NCBI GenBank assembly: GCA_934636245.1
Contig: CAKUAI010000012.1
Span: 58,012 to 122,011, forward strand
Direction of reading: 5' to 3'
From: an uncultured Coriobacteriales bacterium
Lineage (GTDB): Bacteria; Actinomycetota; Coriobacteriia; Coriobacteriales; UMGS124
Length of the DNA: 64,000 nt
A model generated the notes under the pieces. That model ran no database searches, was not told where the DNA came from, and was given only the letters and a program-made list of their open reading frames with translations. Positions within the stretch are counted from its first letter, which is position 1, and each line of letters opens with the position of its first letter. Made by a program: the position numbers and the translations under genes. Below, in pieces: positions 1 through 8,264 of this stretch.

Positions 1-15
1 CAAGCGACCTGGTCA

Positions 16-313
16 GCCTCCCTCTCCTTGGCCCTGCGACCCTCCCCGGTCGCAGGGCCGTCCCAAAAGAGATTCTGACCATGCGTACCGAGTGTGCCTC
101 CCTCTCCTTGGGAGCCCGCATCCCCATGCGGGCTCCCGTCCCATTGCCTCCCTCTCCTTGCCTCCCGGCTTTCCCAGCCGGGAGGCGTCCCAGGGAGATT
201 GCAGCAGGCGACCTGGTTAGCCTCCCTCTCCTTGGGAGCCCGCATCCCCATGTGGGCTCCCGTCCCATTGCCTTCCTCTCCTTGGGCCCTGGCCTCACGG
301 CTGGGGCCCGTCC
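16..313. repeat. Array of five hairpins with conserved flanks and variable stems
   Basis: A 15-nt box, GCCTCCCTCTCCTTG (one copy has GCCTTCC), occurs at 16-30, 96-110, 146-160, 220-234 and 270-284. Each box is followed at once by an inverted repeat of 10-11 bp with a short C-rich loop, then CGTCCC. The stems differ (GCCCTGCGACC, GGAGCCCGCAT, CCTCCCGGCT, GGAGCCCGCAT, GGGCCCTGGCC) but both arms change together. Units 2-3 and 4-5 are separated only by CGTCCCATT. Units 1 and 4 share the preceding GCGACCTGGT. The array may continue to the left of the window. Function unknown. Confidence 0.8.
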
Positions 314-330
314 CTGTTTAGGGGCTAGAA

Positions 331-366
331 AGAGACCTCGCCAGCCTGAAGTCTGACGAGGTCTCT
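331..366 (-). terminator. Terminator-like hairpin after the glycosyltransferase
   Basis: Ten-bp inverted repeat AGAGACCTCG/CGAGGTCTCT with a 16-nt loop, about 50 bp beyond the stop codon of the minus-strand glycosyltransferase. A short T-rich stretch follows on the minus strand. It could work in both directions. Confidence 0.6.
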
Positions 367-416
367 TGGTTGTGGTTGTGGTTCTGTCGTGCATGAGGGC
401 GGTTGCGCGCTTTACT

Positions 417-1523
417 TTAGAGCAGCTTACCTCCGTCGAGGTTCCTAAAGGTGCGAATCGCCCAGCGCCTGCGCTTTGTGTTAGGCGGGAACACAGCGTT
501 GACAAGGGGCATGCCGACCTTGAACGCAAAGAAGACAACGAGGCGGTGACGCAGGTCTGCCAGGTTGTGATAGGAGTCTTTGAGCATCTGCGCAAGCCGC
601 TTGCGATAAGGGCAGCGGCGTGCGTATTGCCACCAGGCCTCGGCGAAGTCCACGTTGGGATAGAGCCAGGGGCGGTTGTCGGGGCCTGCGTAATGCACGA
701 TCTTTGGTGCACGACGGGCCTGTGCGTATGCGCCGCGCATCTCTGGGGGTGCGCAGGGAATGATGTGGCCGCAGCGCAGTCCCTGCCAGTCGAACAGGGT
801 GTTCCATGCCATGTCGAGCCGTACGAAGTCGCCGCTTGCAAGGTAGTTGAGTACGTCCTGGTCGAGCCACTGCCAATGGCGCACGGTGGCCAGGGCGATG
901 CATTTGCCCGTGGGGGCGCTGCGGCGGAACTCCGCCAGGTTGAGTACGAGCACTCCTGCCTGGAAGTAGGTATATGGGTCCTCGAGGCCTACGTCGTTCT
1001 TGAGATAGTCGTAAATGGCCTCGTCGTAGCCGCCTGCCATGCCAGCGGTGTCGGCATCGAGTGTGGCAGCAAGGAGATAGCCTTCGAGGTCCACGTCGTA
1101 GAGCCTGGCGATGTCGTCGAGCACCACGAGGTCGCAGTCGATGTAGGCCGCCTTGTCCACGCCGGGTAGAAGCTCGGGGGCGAGCAGGCGGTAATACGTC
1201 TCGCAGGCAAAGTGGCCATGGCAGGGGAGCGTGGCGTTTCCTGCAGCGGCCATGGCATCAAGGAAGCCCACGCGTACGTTGGGCTTGCATGATGCCTGCC
1301 AATGCAGGAGCTCCATGTTTGCGGGGGAGATGTCGCTTGTGAGCACAATGATGTCGTACTCACGCTGCGGGTCGGAATTCTCAAGTATCGACTGCAGCGT
1401 GACCGACATGTACGGCACGAACTTCTCGTTGCAAGCGAGGAGCACGACCACATCGTTCATGGGTTGGCCGAGCTCGGCGGCATTCTTGCACAGGCCGATC
1501 GGCTGATTCGTCAAAGCATCCAT
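417..1523 (-). CDS. Glycosyltransferase family 8 protein
   Basis: A 368-residue protein that begins with MDALTNQP. A second possible start at 1460 (MNDVVVLLACNEKF) would begin directly at the sugar-nucleotide fold. Family 8 enzymes are retaining transferases that use UDP-glucose or UDP-galactose. The N-terminal beta strand VVVLLACNEKFVPYMSVTL, the metal-binding motif in YIDCDLVVLDD, and the later WLDQDVLNY segment match the LgtC/GspA type. The basic C-terminus (residues about 340-368, with KRRRW) could sit on the membrane. The acceptor is probably a cell-surface glycan, but that is inference. It stands alone, with a hairpin downstream and repeats upstream. Confidence 0.85.
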   Translation of the reverse strand: MDALTNQPIGLCKNAAELGQPMNDVVVLLACNEKFVPYMSVTLQSILENSDPQREYDIIVLTSDISPANMELLHWQASCKPNVRVGFLDAMAAAGNATLPCHGHFACETYYRLLAPELLPGVDKAAYIDCDLVVLDDIARLYDVDLEGYLLAATLDADTAGMAGGYDEAIYDYLKNDVGLEDPYTYFQAGVLVLNLAEFRRSAPTGKCIALATVRHWQWLDQDVLNYLASGDFVRLDMAWNTLFDWQGLRCGHIIPCAPPEMRGAYAQARRAPKIVHYAGPDNRPWLYPNVDFAEAWWQYARRCPYRKRLAQMLKDSYHNLADLRHRLVVFFAFKVGMPLVNAVFPPNTKRRRWAIRTFRNLDGGKLL

Positions 1524-1611
1524 AGGGGAATTGTACACGCCCGTTGCACATTTCGCCAAGAGAACCCGCCACCTGACCACAAACCCCGACCGTCGGTCAT
1601 ACAAGAGCGCC

Positions 1612-1910
1612 ACGGACGAGGTTCTGCCCTCACAAACGCAGGTTCTGATGCGCAAGGCGCACGGGTGCGATGCGCGCGGCGCGGGCCCTTGGCCTACTAG
1701 ATGTACACCACAGGTGCGCACCGCGCGTGAGCCTCCCGAGAACGCGGCGCGTGAGGTTCTGCCCTCACAAACGCGGGTTCTCGTCCGCAAGGCGCCGGGA
1801 GGTTCCGCCCCACTAAAAGCAGGTTCTGATGCGCAAGGCGCGCAGGGCCGACGTGTACTGGAGTACTCTAGGTCCTGCGGAACGCAGCGCATCAGGTTCT
1901 GCGACACACT
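1612..1910. repeat. Dispersed 3'-hairpin repeat family, locus A
   Basis: Contains a complete core unit at 1819-1902 and two diverged or rearranged units to its left. The core opens with GCAGGTTCTGATGCGC, closes with GCGCATCAGGTTCTGC and has GTACTGGAGTAC at its centre, so the whole unit folds into one long nested hairpin. It starts 8 nt after the stop codon of the minus-strand transglutaminase-like gene. Related units occur at 8022-8262 and 52953-53098. Confidence 0.85.
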
Positions 1911-3419
1911 CTAGCTGGCGCGGTAGCCGGTATCGAGGGTGTAGGAGAGTGACGTCGCCGGCAGCAGCCAGCCGTTGGACGACAGCGATGCGTCGATGAG
2001 GCATTGCCTGCCGTCGAGGCTCGTGAGGAACACGAGGCCGTGGTCGCCCCAGTTGCCGCTCTGACGCAGCACCAGGCAGGGCTCGGCGATGGCGTCGGCG
2101 TAGCCGTAGTAGCGCATGATGTACTGGATGGCCGCCGCGAACTCGTAGCAGTTGGCCGTCATGTTGGTGAAGCACTGCTTGGCGTAGGTAATGCGCCAGT
2201 CGCCCTCAACGTCCCAAGGACGCTGGTTCTGGTCGTTCTCGACGTAGTCGATCCACGAGATGTGCAGGTAGGTGTAGTAGGCATTGTCGCCGGCATCCAG
2301 GCCGTCTTGCGCTTGGCTGTCGCAGTAGTTCTTCACCAGCTGGTCGAGTTCGGCGTCGCCTGTGGTGAAGTAGCCAGTGGGAGACCAGGGGTCCTCGACG
2401 CCGCCCGAGTTGTAGGCTGCGTCCTTGTTGAAAGACGTGGTCGAGTAACTCCACACGTCTCCCTGGGCGATGGTCGAGACGTCATCCACGTCGTGGGGAG
2501 TCTGGTCGTGCGGGTCGGTTGCAGCCTGCTGCGCGTCAGGCGTCGCATCGGTCGCGCCGGCATCGGTGCTCGTGCTGGCAGCGGGGGTGGCGCTCGGCGT
2601 CGCGCTGGCGCTTGTGCCTGCGGCCGTGGTATCAGTCGTTGAGGAAGCGGCAGGAGCGCTGTCCTGCGAGCTTTCTGCCTGTACGTAGCCCTGATTGGCG
2701 TTGCCGGCCACGCAGCTGCCCACGAGGGCAATGACGACGAGCAAGGCGACGGCACCTACGGCCGCCACCGGGTAGATGGGGTTTGACTGCATGAGCTCGA
2801 CCACGCGTGCGAGCGGCTCGGGCAGTGCGGGGGCCGCGGCCGCTGCACTATGGGCTGCGTGGGATGCGGTGTGTGCCTGGTTGGGGCGAGCTTGGGCGGT
2901 GCTGTGAGCGTCTTGCGCATATCGGCCATCCTCACGCTGGGGCTGGCTGAAACGGTTGCCTGCGGCATGTGCCGCACGGTAGTCGCTCTGCTCGTAGCCG
3001 TCATGACGGGCGGTGTAGCCATCCTGGGCATACCCGCCGCGCCAAGAAGCCTCGCTCTGGCCATATCCACCCTGGTCGTATCCAACCTGCTGTGCGTATG
3101 AGGGCTGCTGGGCATAACGCGCGCTCGAGCTAGCTCGATCCGTGCCATACTCATGGCTCGTGGCACGCGCGCTGTAACCGCCCTCGGCATACCCCGGGCG
3201 ACCGTCATCGGCGTACTGGCGCTGCGTCTTGGGGCGGCCAGACGGATAGCAGTCCTGTGCATCGGGGCTGGAATAGCGCTGCGCGCGAGGTTGGCCGCTT
3301 TCGGTGCGGCCGTATCCGGTGCCATACGACTGGCTGTAGTCGCGCGAGGAGGTGCGCCCGCCCTGCGTAGGGGAGGCGTGGCGGTTGGGGTTATCGCTGC
3401 GGTAACGCTCGTCTGCCAT
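1911..3419 (-). CDS. Membrane-anchored transglutaminase-like protein, last gene of the dlt operon
   Basis: A 502-residue protein. Residues 1-210 are rich in Tyr, Gln, Gly, Ser and Arg and probably disordered. One membrane segment lies at about 214-239, followed by an Ala/Thr/Ser/Asp-rich linker to about 310. The C-terminal domain carries a Cys-His-Asp set in the order and spacing of transglutaminase-like hydrolases: C424 in NCYEF, H460 in DHGLVF and D476 in LIDAS. The anchor would place this domain outside the cell. It lies 16 bp after dltX on the same strand, so it is probably co-transcribed with the D-alanylation genes. Substrate unknown; it may act on cell-wall peptide or surface protein. 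The fold call rests on motif spacing alone. Confidence 0.75.
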   Translation of the reverse strand: MADERYRSDNPNRHASPTQGGRTSSRDYSQSYGTGYGRTESGQPRAQRYSSPDAQDCYPSGRPKTQRQYADDGRPGYAEGGYSARATSHEYGTDRASSSARYAQQPSYAQQVGYDQGGYGQSEASWRGGYAQDGYTARHDGYEQSDYRAAHAAGNRFSQPQREDGRYAQDAHSTAQARPNQAHTASHAAHSAAAAAPALPEPLARVVELMQSNPIYPVAAVGAVALLVVIALVGSCVAGNANQGYVQAESSQDSAPAASSTTDTTAAGTSASATPSATPAASTSTDAGATDATPDAQQAATDPHDQTPHDVDDVSTIAQGDVWSYSTTSFNKDAAYNSGGVEDPWSPTGYFTTGDAELDQLVKNYCDSQAQDGLDAGDNAYYTYLHISWIDYVENDQNQRPWDVEGDWRITYAKQCFTNMTANCYEFAAAIQYIMRYYGYADAIAEPCLVLRQSGNWGDHGLVFLTSLDGRQCLIDASLSSNGWLLPATSLSYTLDTGYRAS

Positions 3420-3435
3420 GAGGGCGGGTCACATC

Positions 3436-3657
3436 CTAGAACTGGTTGTAGATGAAGTCGGCGCTGCCGCCGAAGTCCGAGAAGGCCGAGAAGAGGAAGA
3501 TGCCGAGCACGATGGCGCAGACGGCGAGCGCCACCGCAATGCAGGCGATTCCGTTGTGCTCAGAGAACCATGCGCGCCCCGTCTCCTTGATCTTTGCCAT
3601 GGTGAGGGGCTGCTTGGGCTCCTTCTTTTCAAAATGCTTGCCGGATTGCTCTGCCAC
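3436..3657 (-). CDS. dltX: DltX-like small membrane protein for teichoic acid D-alanylation
   Basis: A 73-residue protein with one membrane segment (IACIAVALAVCAIVLGIFLF) ending in GSADFIYNQF. DltX proteins are about 50 residues long, have one membrane helix and end in a very similar motif (FIYNEF in Bacillus); the motif's tyrosine has been proposed to carry D-alanine during transfer. I chose the GTG start at 3657 because GGGGAGGG, overlapping the end of dltD, lies about 9 nt upstream; a start at 3600 would give 54 residues but has a poorly spaced site. The gene begins one base after the dltD stop. In Firmicutes dltX is usually the first gene of the operon; here it follows dltD. Confidence 0.8.
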   Translation of the reverse strand: MAEQSGKHFEKKEPKQPLTMAKIKETGRAWFSEHNGIACIAVALAVCAIVLGIFLFSAFSDFGGSADFIYNQF

Positions 3658-3658
3658 G

Positions 3659-4855
3659 TTACTCGCCCTCCCCGTTTGCAAACTCGTAGATGGCCTGGTT
3701 GAGGTCGACCCAGCCGGTCCAGCCAAAGTGGACGATGTCGTAGAGCCAGTACGTTTCATACTCGCGGTCGGAGAAGTCGCACACCTGGGCGCCCGCATCC
3801 TCGCAGATTTGGCGCACGTGGCTGTAGCAGTTCTCGCGCGTCTGCGCGTCGATGCCGAGCAGGTCGTAATACGGGCCCATCTCAGGGCAGATGACGACCA
3901 TGACATCGACGCCGCATTCGTTTGCTACCTGGAGGAACGCCGCGAGGTCGTCGTATTCGGGGGTATCCGTGTACGTCTCGTTGGCACGGGAGCCTGCCGC
4001 TGCGTCAAGCACGGGGGCAAGCGACTTGGAATAGAAGCTGTCCTCCACGCCCCAGTCGTTGTTGGTCGAGCGGGTTTTGGCGTATTCAAGCGCCTCGGCG
4101 CGCATGGCGTCCCAATCAGGCGTCTGCTCGGCCTGGTCGTCGACGCGCTCGATGCCGCGGGCACGCACGTCCTGCAGGTCGCGGCGCAGCGACAGGTCGT
4201 CGAAGGCGGAGAAGACGATGCGGTTGAGGCCGTCCTGCGGCAGCGACCCCGAGGCGGAGTCGAGCTTGGTCTCGTCGATGCCCAGCTCGCCCAGACGCTG
4301 GCGCACATAGGCCTTGGTCTCGTCGCTGATGGCGTCGTTGTCACAAAAAGCCTGGTAAAGCGAATAGGAGAAGCGCGTCTGGAAGGTCGATGCGTCTTCG
4401 CCGCCATCAACGAACCAGCCGGGGCTCACGATGAGGACACATTTCTGGCGAGGCAGGCCCTCTTTTTGGGCAAGGGCGCCCAGGGCGATGGTCTGCCAGA
4501 GGCTCTGGTCGTACGCCTCGCCCACGAGCATGAGGTCCAGGCCGTAGTTCGTGGTTCCAAAGACCTGCGAGGCCACCTGGGGCACGATGCTTGCCGGCGT
4601 GGAGAACTCCGAGGAGCCAAAAACCACAAGCGAACGGTCGGTCATGCTGGCGCGCATGAAGTCGACGCTGGAGGACTTGGCTCCCGAGTACACGTAGCCG
4701 TAGTTGGCGTCCGCGTCGGAGTCGCCCTGTGCGGGCCAGGCGGCGAAGACGCATGCGGCGCCAACGCCTGCCAGGGCCACGCCGGCGCAGGCTGCGGCCA
4801 GGCGCAGGCGCACCTGGCGGGGGTTCATGGGAGTTGGCTTCTTCGCGCGTGCCAC
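3659..4855 (-). CDS. dltD: DltD, extracellular D-alanyl transfer protein
   Basis: A 398-residue protein. DltD is membrane-anchored and acts outside the cell in the last step of D-alanine transfer to lipoteichoic acid. An N-terminal helix (about 18-40) is followed by an SGNH-like domain with the GSSE motif at residues 80-83 and the matching C-terminal YDIVHFGWTGW segment that carries the partner Asp and His. The start is GTG at 4855, with GAAAGG about 6 nt upstream. It lies between dltC and dltX on the same strand. Confidence 0.93.
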   Translation of the reverse strand: MARAKKPTPMNPRQVRLRLAAACAGVALAGVGAACVFAAWPAQGDSDADANYGYVYSGAKSSSVDFMRASMTDRSLVVFGSSEFSTPASIVPQVASQVFGTTNYGLDLMLVGEAYDQSLWQTIALGALAQKEGLPRQKCVLIVSPGWFVDGGEDASTFQTRFSYSLYQAFCDNDAISDETKAYVRQRLGELGIDETKLDSASGSLPQDGLNRIVFSAFDDLSLRRDLQDVRARGIERVDDQAEQTPDWDAMRAEALEYAKTRSTNNDWGVEDSFYSKSLAPVLDAAAGSRANETYTDTPEYDDLAAFLQVANECGVDVMVVICPEMGPYYDLLGIDAQTRENCYSHVRQICEDAGAQVCDFSDREYETYWLYDIVHFGWTGWVDLNQAIYEFANGEGE

Positions 4856-4891
4856 GTCGTGCCTTTCGAATGTTGCGGGGCCAGCTTGGTC

Positions 4892-5140
4892 TTACATGCG
4901 CTCGCTGGTGCGGGCGACAATCTTGTTCAGGGTGTTCATTTCCTCACGCTCAAGCTCGGTGGGGGCGATGGACACGCCGAAGTTGGACTCGAGGGCCACG
5001 AGCAGCTCGATGGCGGTGAGGGAGTCGAGCACGTCTTCCTCGAAGAGGTCGATGTCGGGCTCGTCGCGGATGTCGTCCTCGCCGGTGATGTCGGCCACGA
5101 GGTCGCAGATCTGGTCGAAGAGGTTCTCAGGTGCGCTCAT
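4892..5140 (-). CDS. dltC: D-alanyl carrier protein DltC
   Basis: An 82-residue acidic acyl-carrier-like protein. Ser40 in DVLDSLTAIELL is the expected site for the 4'-phosphopantetheine arm, which DltA loads with D-alanine. The length is normal for DltC. It lies 18 bp after dltB and 36 bp before dltD, with GAAAGGAACCC just before its ATG. Confidence 0.95.
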   Translation of the reverse strand: MSAPENLFDQICDLVADITGEDDIRDEPDIDLFEEDVLDSLTAIELLVALESNFGVSIAPTELEREEMNTLNKIVARTSERM

Positions 5141-5158
5141 GTTGGGTTCCTTTCGTTG

Positions 5159-6355
5159 TTATGCACTGATCGGGTGCAATGCCTGACCGCTGAAAAGGGC
5201 AAAGCCGAAGAACACGCAAACCATGGTGACGGCCCACGAGACGATGTGGAACCATCCCTCCTTGCGATGCTTCTTGTAGAACTTGCTCTTCTTCTGGAAG
5301 GCCTCGCAGCCAGCCAGAAGCACGCCGTGGTACACGCCGTATACCAGGTAGTCCACCGTGAGGCCGTGCCACATGCCCATGAGGACGAAGTTGATCATGA
5401 AGGCAACGCAGGCGCAGGTGAGCGTGGAGGAGAAGAGCTTGCGCTTGAGGGCGAACTGCGTGAAGCGCATGAACACGAAGTCGCGCAGCCAGCTGGAGAG
5501 GCTGATGTGCCAGCGGTTCCAGAAGTCCTTGATGTCGGTGGCGCAGAAGGGCGCGCGGAAGTTGCGCGGCACGTCCACACCCAGCGCGTAGCCCACGCCC
5601 ATCGCCATGTGCGAGTAACCGGCGAAATCGAAGAAGAGGTACAGGCCGTAGGCAAAGGCGTACACAAGCTGGGTTGCCGCGAAGGCGCCGCCCGTGGAGG
5701 TGCCGATGGCGGCCGGTCCGAACCACATGAGCCACTGTGCGAGCGGGGCGATGACGAACTTATAGAGTGCGCCCACAGCGAACCAGCCGGCGCCGCGCAG
5801 CAAAAGCTCCAGGTAGGCATCACGGCTGAGCGTGTTGGCCATGTTCTCCTCGAAGGGGCGGCTGCGAAGGATGGGGCCGGAGGTGAACGTGGGGAAGAAC
5901 GACAGGAAGTACAGGTAGTGCCAGGTCTTTACCTCGCAGATGAGCCCGTCGCGAATCTCGATGAGCATCTGCACGGCCTTGAAGGTGATATAGGAGATGC
6001 CCAGAAAGCCCAGGAAGTTGGGCTCGAACACCACGCCCACCTTGTAGATGGCCAAAGGTGCGATTTGCACGGCCAGGGCCACGCGGTACAGCGCCACCGC
6101 GCGAGGCGAGACCTCACGGCCTTCGCCGGGGTTGAACAACTTGCACACCCACCGGGCAAGTGCGATGGAGCCCATCAGGTAGCAGACGAAGAAAACAAGC
6201 GACGGCAGCGCCTTGCTGTAGAGCAGGGCAAGCATCGCAAGCGACGCCACGCAGCCCCAGGGGGCGATGGGCTTCTCCCGCACACCGAGCACAATGGCCA
6301 CGGCCACGATGGGGATGAGCAGTATGAAAAACGCTGGGTCGAGGTAGAAGCTCAT
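5159..6355 (-). CDS. dltB: DltB, MBOAT-family D-alanyl transporter
   Basis: A 398-residue multi-spanning protein of the membrane-bound O-acyltransferase family. DltB takes D-alanine from charged DltC and passes it through the membrane. Family signatures seen are FFDFAGYSHMAMG, DFWNRWHISLSSWLRDF, and the catalytic histidine at about H330 in GMWHGLT. It follows dltA by 15 bp. Confidence 0.95.
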   Translation of the reverse strand: MSFYLDPAFFILLIPIVAVAIVLGVREKPIAPWGCVASLAMLALLYSKALPSLVFFVCYLMGSIALARWVCKLFNPGEGREVSPRAVALYRVALAVQIAPLAIYKVGVVFEPNFLGFLGISYITFKAVQMLIEIRDGLICEVKTWHYLYFLSFFPTFTSGPILRSRPFEENMANTLSRDAYLELLLRGAGWFAVGALYKFVIAPLAQWLMWFGPAAIGTSTGGAFAATQLVYAFAYGLYLFFDFAGYSHMAMGVGYALGVDVPRNFRAPFCATDIKDFWNRWHISLSSWLRDFVFMRFTQFALKRKLFSSTLTCACVAFMINFVLMGMWHGLTVDYLVYGVYHGVLLAGCEAFQKKSKFYKKHRKEGWFHIVSWAVTMVCVFFGFALFSGQALHPISA

Positions 6356-6370
6356 GCCTACCGGCCCGTC

Positions 6371-7972
6371 CTACAGCTCGAACATGGCGGCGAGCGCCTT
6401 GCGGTCGGCCTTGCCGTTGGAGTTCAGCGGCATGGAGTCGATGTACTTAAAGGAGCTCGGCACCATGTAGGTGGGGAGGGCCTGCTTGAGCTGGGCCTTG
6501 ATCTTCTTGGTGAGAGCGAAGCCGCGCGGGGCCTCCAGGTCGGAGGGCACGACGATGGCCGTGAGGTGGGCGATGGAGCCGCCCTTGCGCACGGGCAGCA
6601 CGCATGCCATGCGCACCTCGGGCACAGCAACGAGGCACGACTCGATGTCGCCCAGCTCGATGCGGTAGCCGTGGAGCTTCACCTGCAGGTCGAGCCTGCC
6701 GTGGTAGTAGATGATGCCGGAGGGGTCGCGGGTGACCTCGTCGCCCGTGCGGTACGACTTGCGGCCTTGCGCCAGCACCTCAGGGCAGGAGTGGAAGGCG
6801 GCCTCGGTGATGTCGGGGCGCTTCCAGTAGCCGCGGGCCACGGTGTTGCCCACGATGTACATCTCGCCGGGAGTGCCGTCGGGCACCTGCTCGAGCGTGG
6901 CGGGGTCCACCACATAGAGGTCGGTGCCGGGCTTGGAGAAGCCGATGGGCAGGGCCTTGTCGGCGCTCAGCATCTCATCGGTGATGCGGCACAGCGTCAC
7001 CAGGTCGGTGGACTCGGTGGGGCCGTAGCCGTTGTAGACCTCGACACGACCGTTGAAGCGCTCGCGCACGGCGCGCACGGTCTCGGGGCGCAGCGTCTCG
7101 CCGGCTAGGAGCATGCGGCGCAGGCGCGGCATGAGGGCGTCGCCGAAGGAAGGGTCGGCCAGGCACTGCTCAACGAAGGAGGGCGTGGAGACCCAGTCCG
7201 TGGCGCCCGAACGGCCAAGCGCCTCGAACGTGGCGGCCAGGCTTGCGTCGGCGGCTGCCTCATTGGCGAAGCACGTGTCGCCGCGGGTAAGGCCGCAGCA
7301 CATGTCGGTGATGCTCACGTCGAAGGAGAAGGGGGTGCGGTTGAACCACACGCGGCCGCCGAAGTCGGGGTCCTGACCTTCCGAGAGAGGCTCGTCAAAG
7401 GCGTAGTCGCTCGTCATCCAGTCATAGAAACCGTCGACGCACTCAGTGGTGACCTCGACGCCCTTGGGCGTGCCGGTGCTACCCGAGGTGAAGAGGATGT
7501 AGTAGGTGTCTTCGGCGCCCAGGCCCTCCAGGGAGGCAGCCTGCTCGGCGCTGAAAGGCTGGGCGCATGCGGCCGCGAGCTCCTCGGGGCCGATGCAAGG
7601 AGCGCCCATCTCGGGGGCGTCTGCCTGGGTGAAGGTGCCAATGGTGTCGAGCACGGCAGTGGGTGCGACCTGAGAGGCGATGTTTGCCACGCGCTCAGCG
7701 GGATAGACCGTGTCGACGGGCGCATAGGCATGGCCCGACTTCACGCAAGCCAGGAAGCTCACGAGCATGAGGGGCGACTTGTGGCCGTACACCACAAGCG
7801 GGGCCTTTGCGGGAATGTCGGGGTGGCCGGCAATCCAGCAGGCGAGGGCATCGGAGGCGCGGCGCAGCTGCGAGAACGTGATGCGCTCGCCGTCGCTGTT
7901 GACGAAGGCGACGCGGTTCGGCACGAGGTCGGCCTGGGCGTCTACGGCTTTGACAAAGGCGCTAGCGATCAC
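6371..7972 (-). CDS. dltA: D-alanine--DltC ligase DltA
   Basis: About 533 residues; adenylates D-alanine with ATP and loads it onto DltC. It is an ANL-family enzyme: LFTSGSTGTPKG is the phosphate-binding loop, with the YNGYGPTESTD and YRTGDEV core motifs and the invariant C-terminal lysine in NSNGKADRKAL. I prefer the GTG start at 7972 because GGGAGA lies 7 nt upstream; a TTG at 7978 adds two residues. First gene of dltABCDX. The hairpin repeats upstream separate it from the lipoprotein gene. Confidence 0.95.
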   Translation of the reverse strand: MIASAFVKAVDAQADLVPNRVAFVNSDGERITFSQLRRASDALACWIAGHPDIPAKAPLVVYGHKSPLMLVSFLACVKSGHAYAPVDTVYPAERVANIASQVAPTAVLDTIGTFTQADAPEMGAPCIGPEELAAACAQPFSAEQAASLEGLGAEDTYYILFTSGSTGTPKGVEVTTECVDGFYDWMTSDYAFDEPLSEGQDPDFGGRVWFNRTPFSFDVSITDMCCGLTRGDTCFANEAAADASLAATFEALGRSGATDWVSTPSFVEQCLADPSFGDALMPRLRRMLLAGETLRPETVRAVRERFNGRVEVYNGYGPTESTDLVTLCRITDEMLSADKALPIGFSKPGTDLYVVDPATLEQVPDGTPGEMYIVGNTVARGYWKRPDITEAAFHSCPEVLAQGRKSYRTGDEVTRDPSGIIYYHGRLDLQVKLHGYRIELGDIESCLVAVPEVRMACVLPVRKGGSIAHLTAIVVPSDLEAPRGFALTKKIKAQLKQALPTYMVPSSFKYIDSMPLNSNGKADRKALAAMFEL

Positions 7973-8021
7973 AGTCAAGTCTCCCTACTCAGCATTCAGT
8001 ACCAAAAATCAACCAGCGGAC

Positions 8022-8262
8022 AAGGTTCCGCCTCCCACCAAAACGCAGCAGGCCAGGTTCCGCCTCCCACTAAAAGCGGGTTCTGATGCGCAAGGCGTGC
8101 AGGGCCGACGTGTACTGGAGTACTCTGGATCCTGCGGAACGCAGCGCATCAGGTTCCGCATCCCGCTAAAACGCGGGTTCTCACGCGCAAGGCGCACGGA
8201 GCCGATGTGTACTGGAGTACATGAGGTTCCGTGGAACGCGGCGCGTGAGGTTCCGCAACCAA
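8022..8262. repeat. Dispersed 3'-hairpin repeat family, locus B
   Basis: Two tandem units: 8076-8159 and 8172-8256. The outer arms are TGATGCGC/GCGCATCA in the first and TCACGCGC/GCGCGTGA in the second, so the changes compensate; inner arms around the GTACTGGAGTAC centre also change in pairs. On the minus strand each unit is followed by TTTTAG. The array starts about 9 nt after the stop codon of the lipoprotein gene. Confidence 0.88.
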
Positions 8263-8264
8263 CT

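Noticed and set aside
3452..7108. 1,218-codon open frame on the plus strand over the dlt genes
   Set aside because: It is the antisense of dltA-dltX, which have clear family motifs and ribosome sites; the plus frame is open only because of high G+C.
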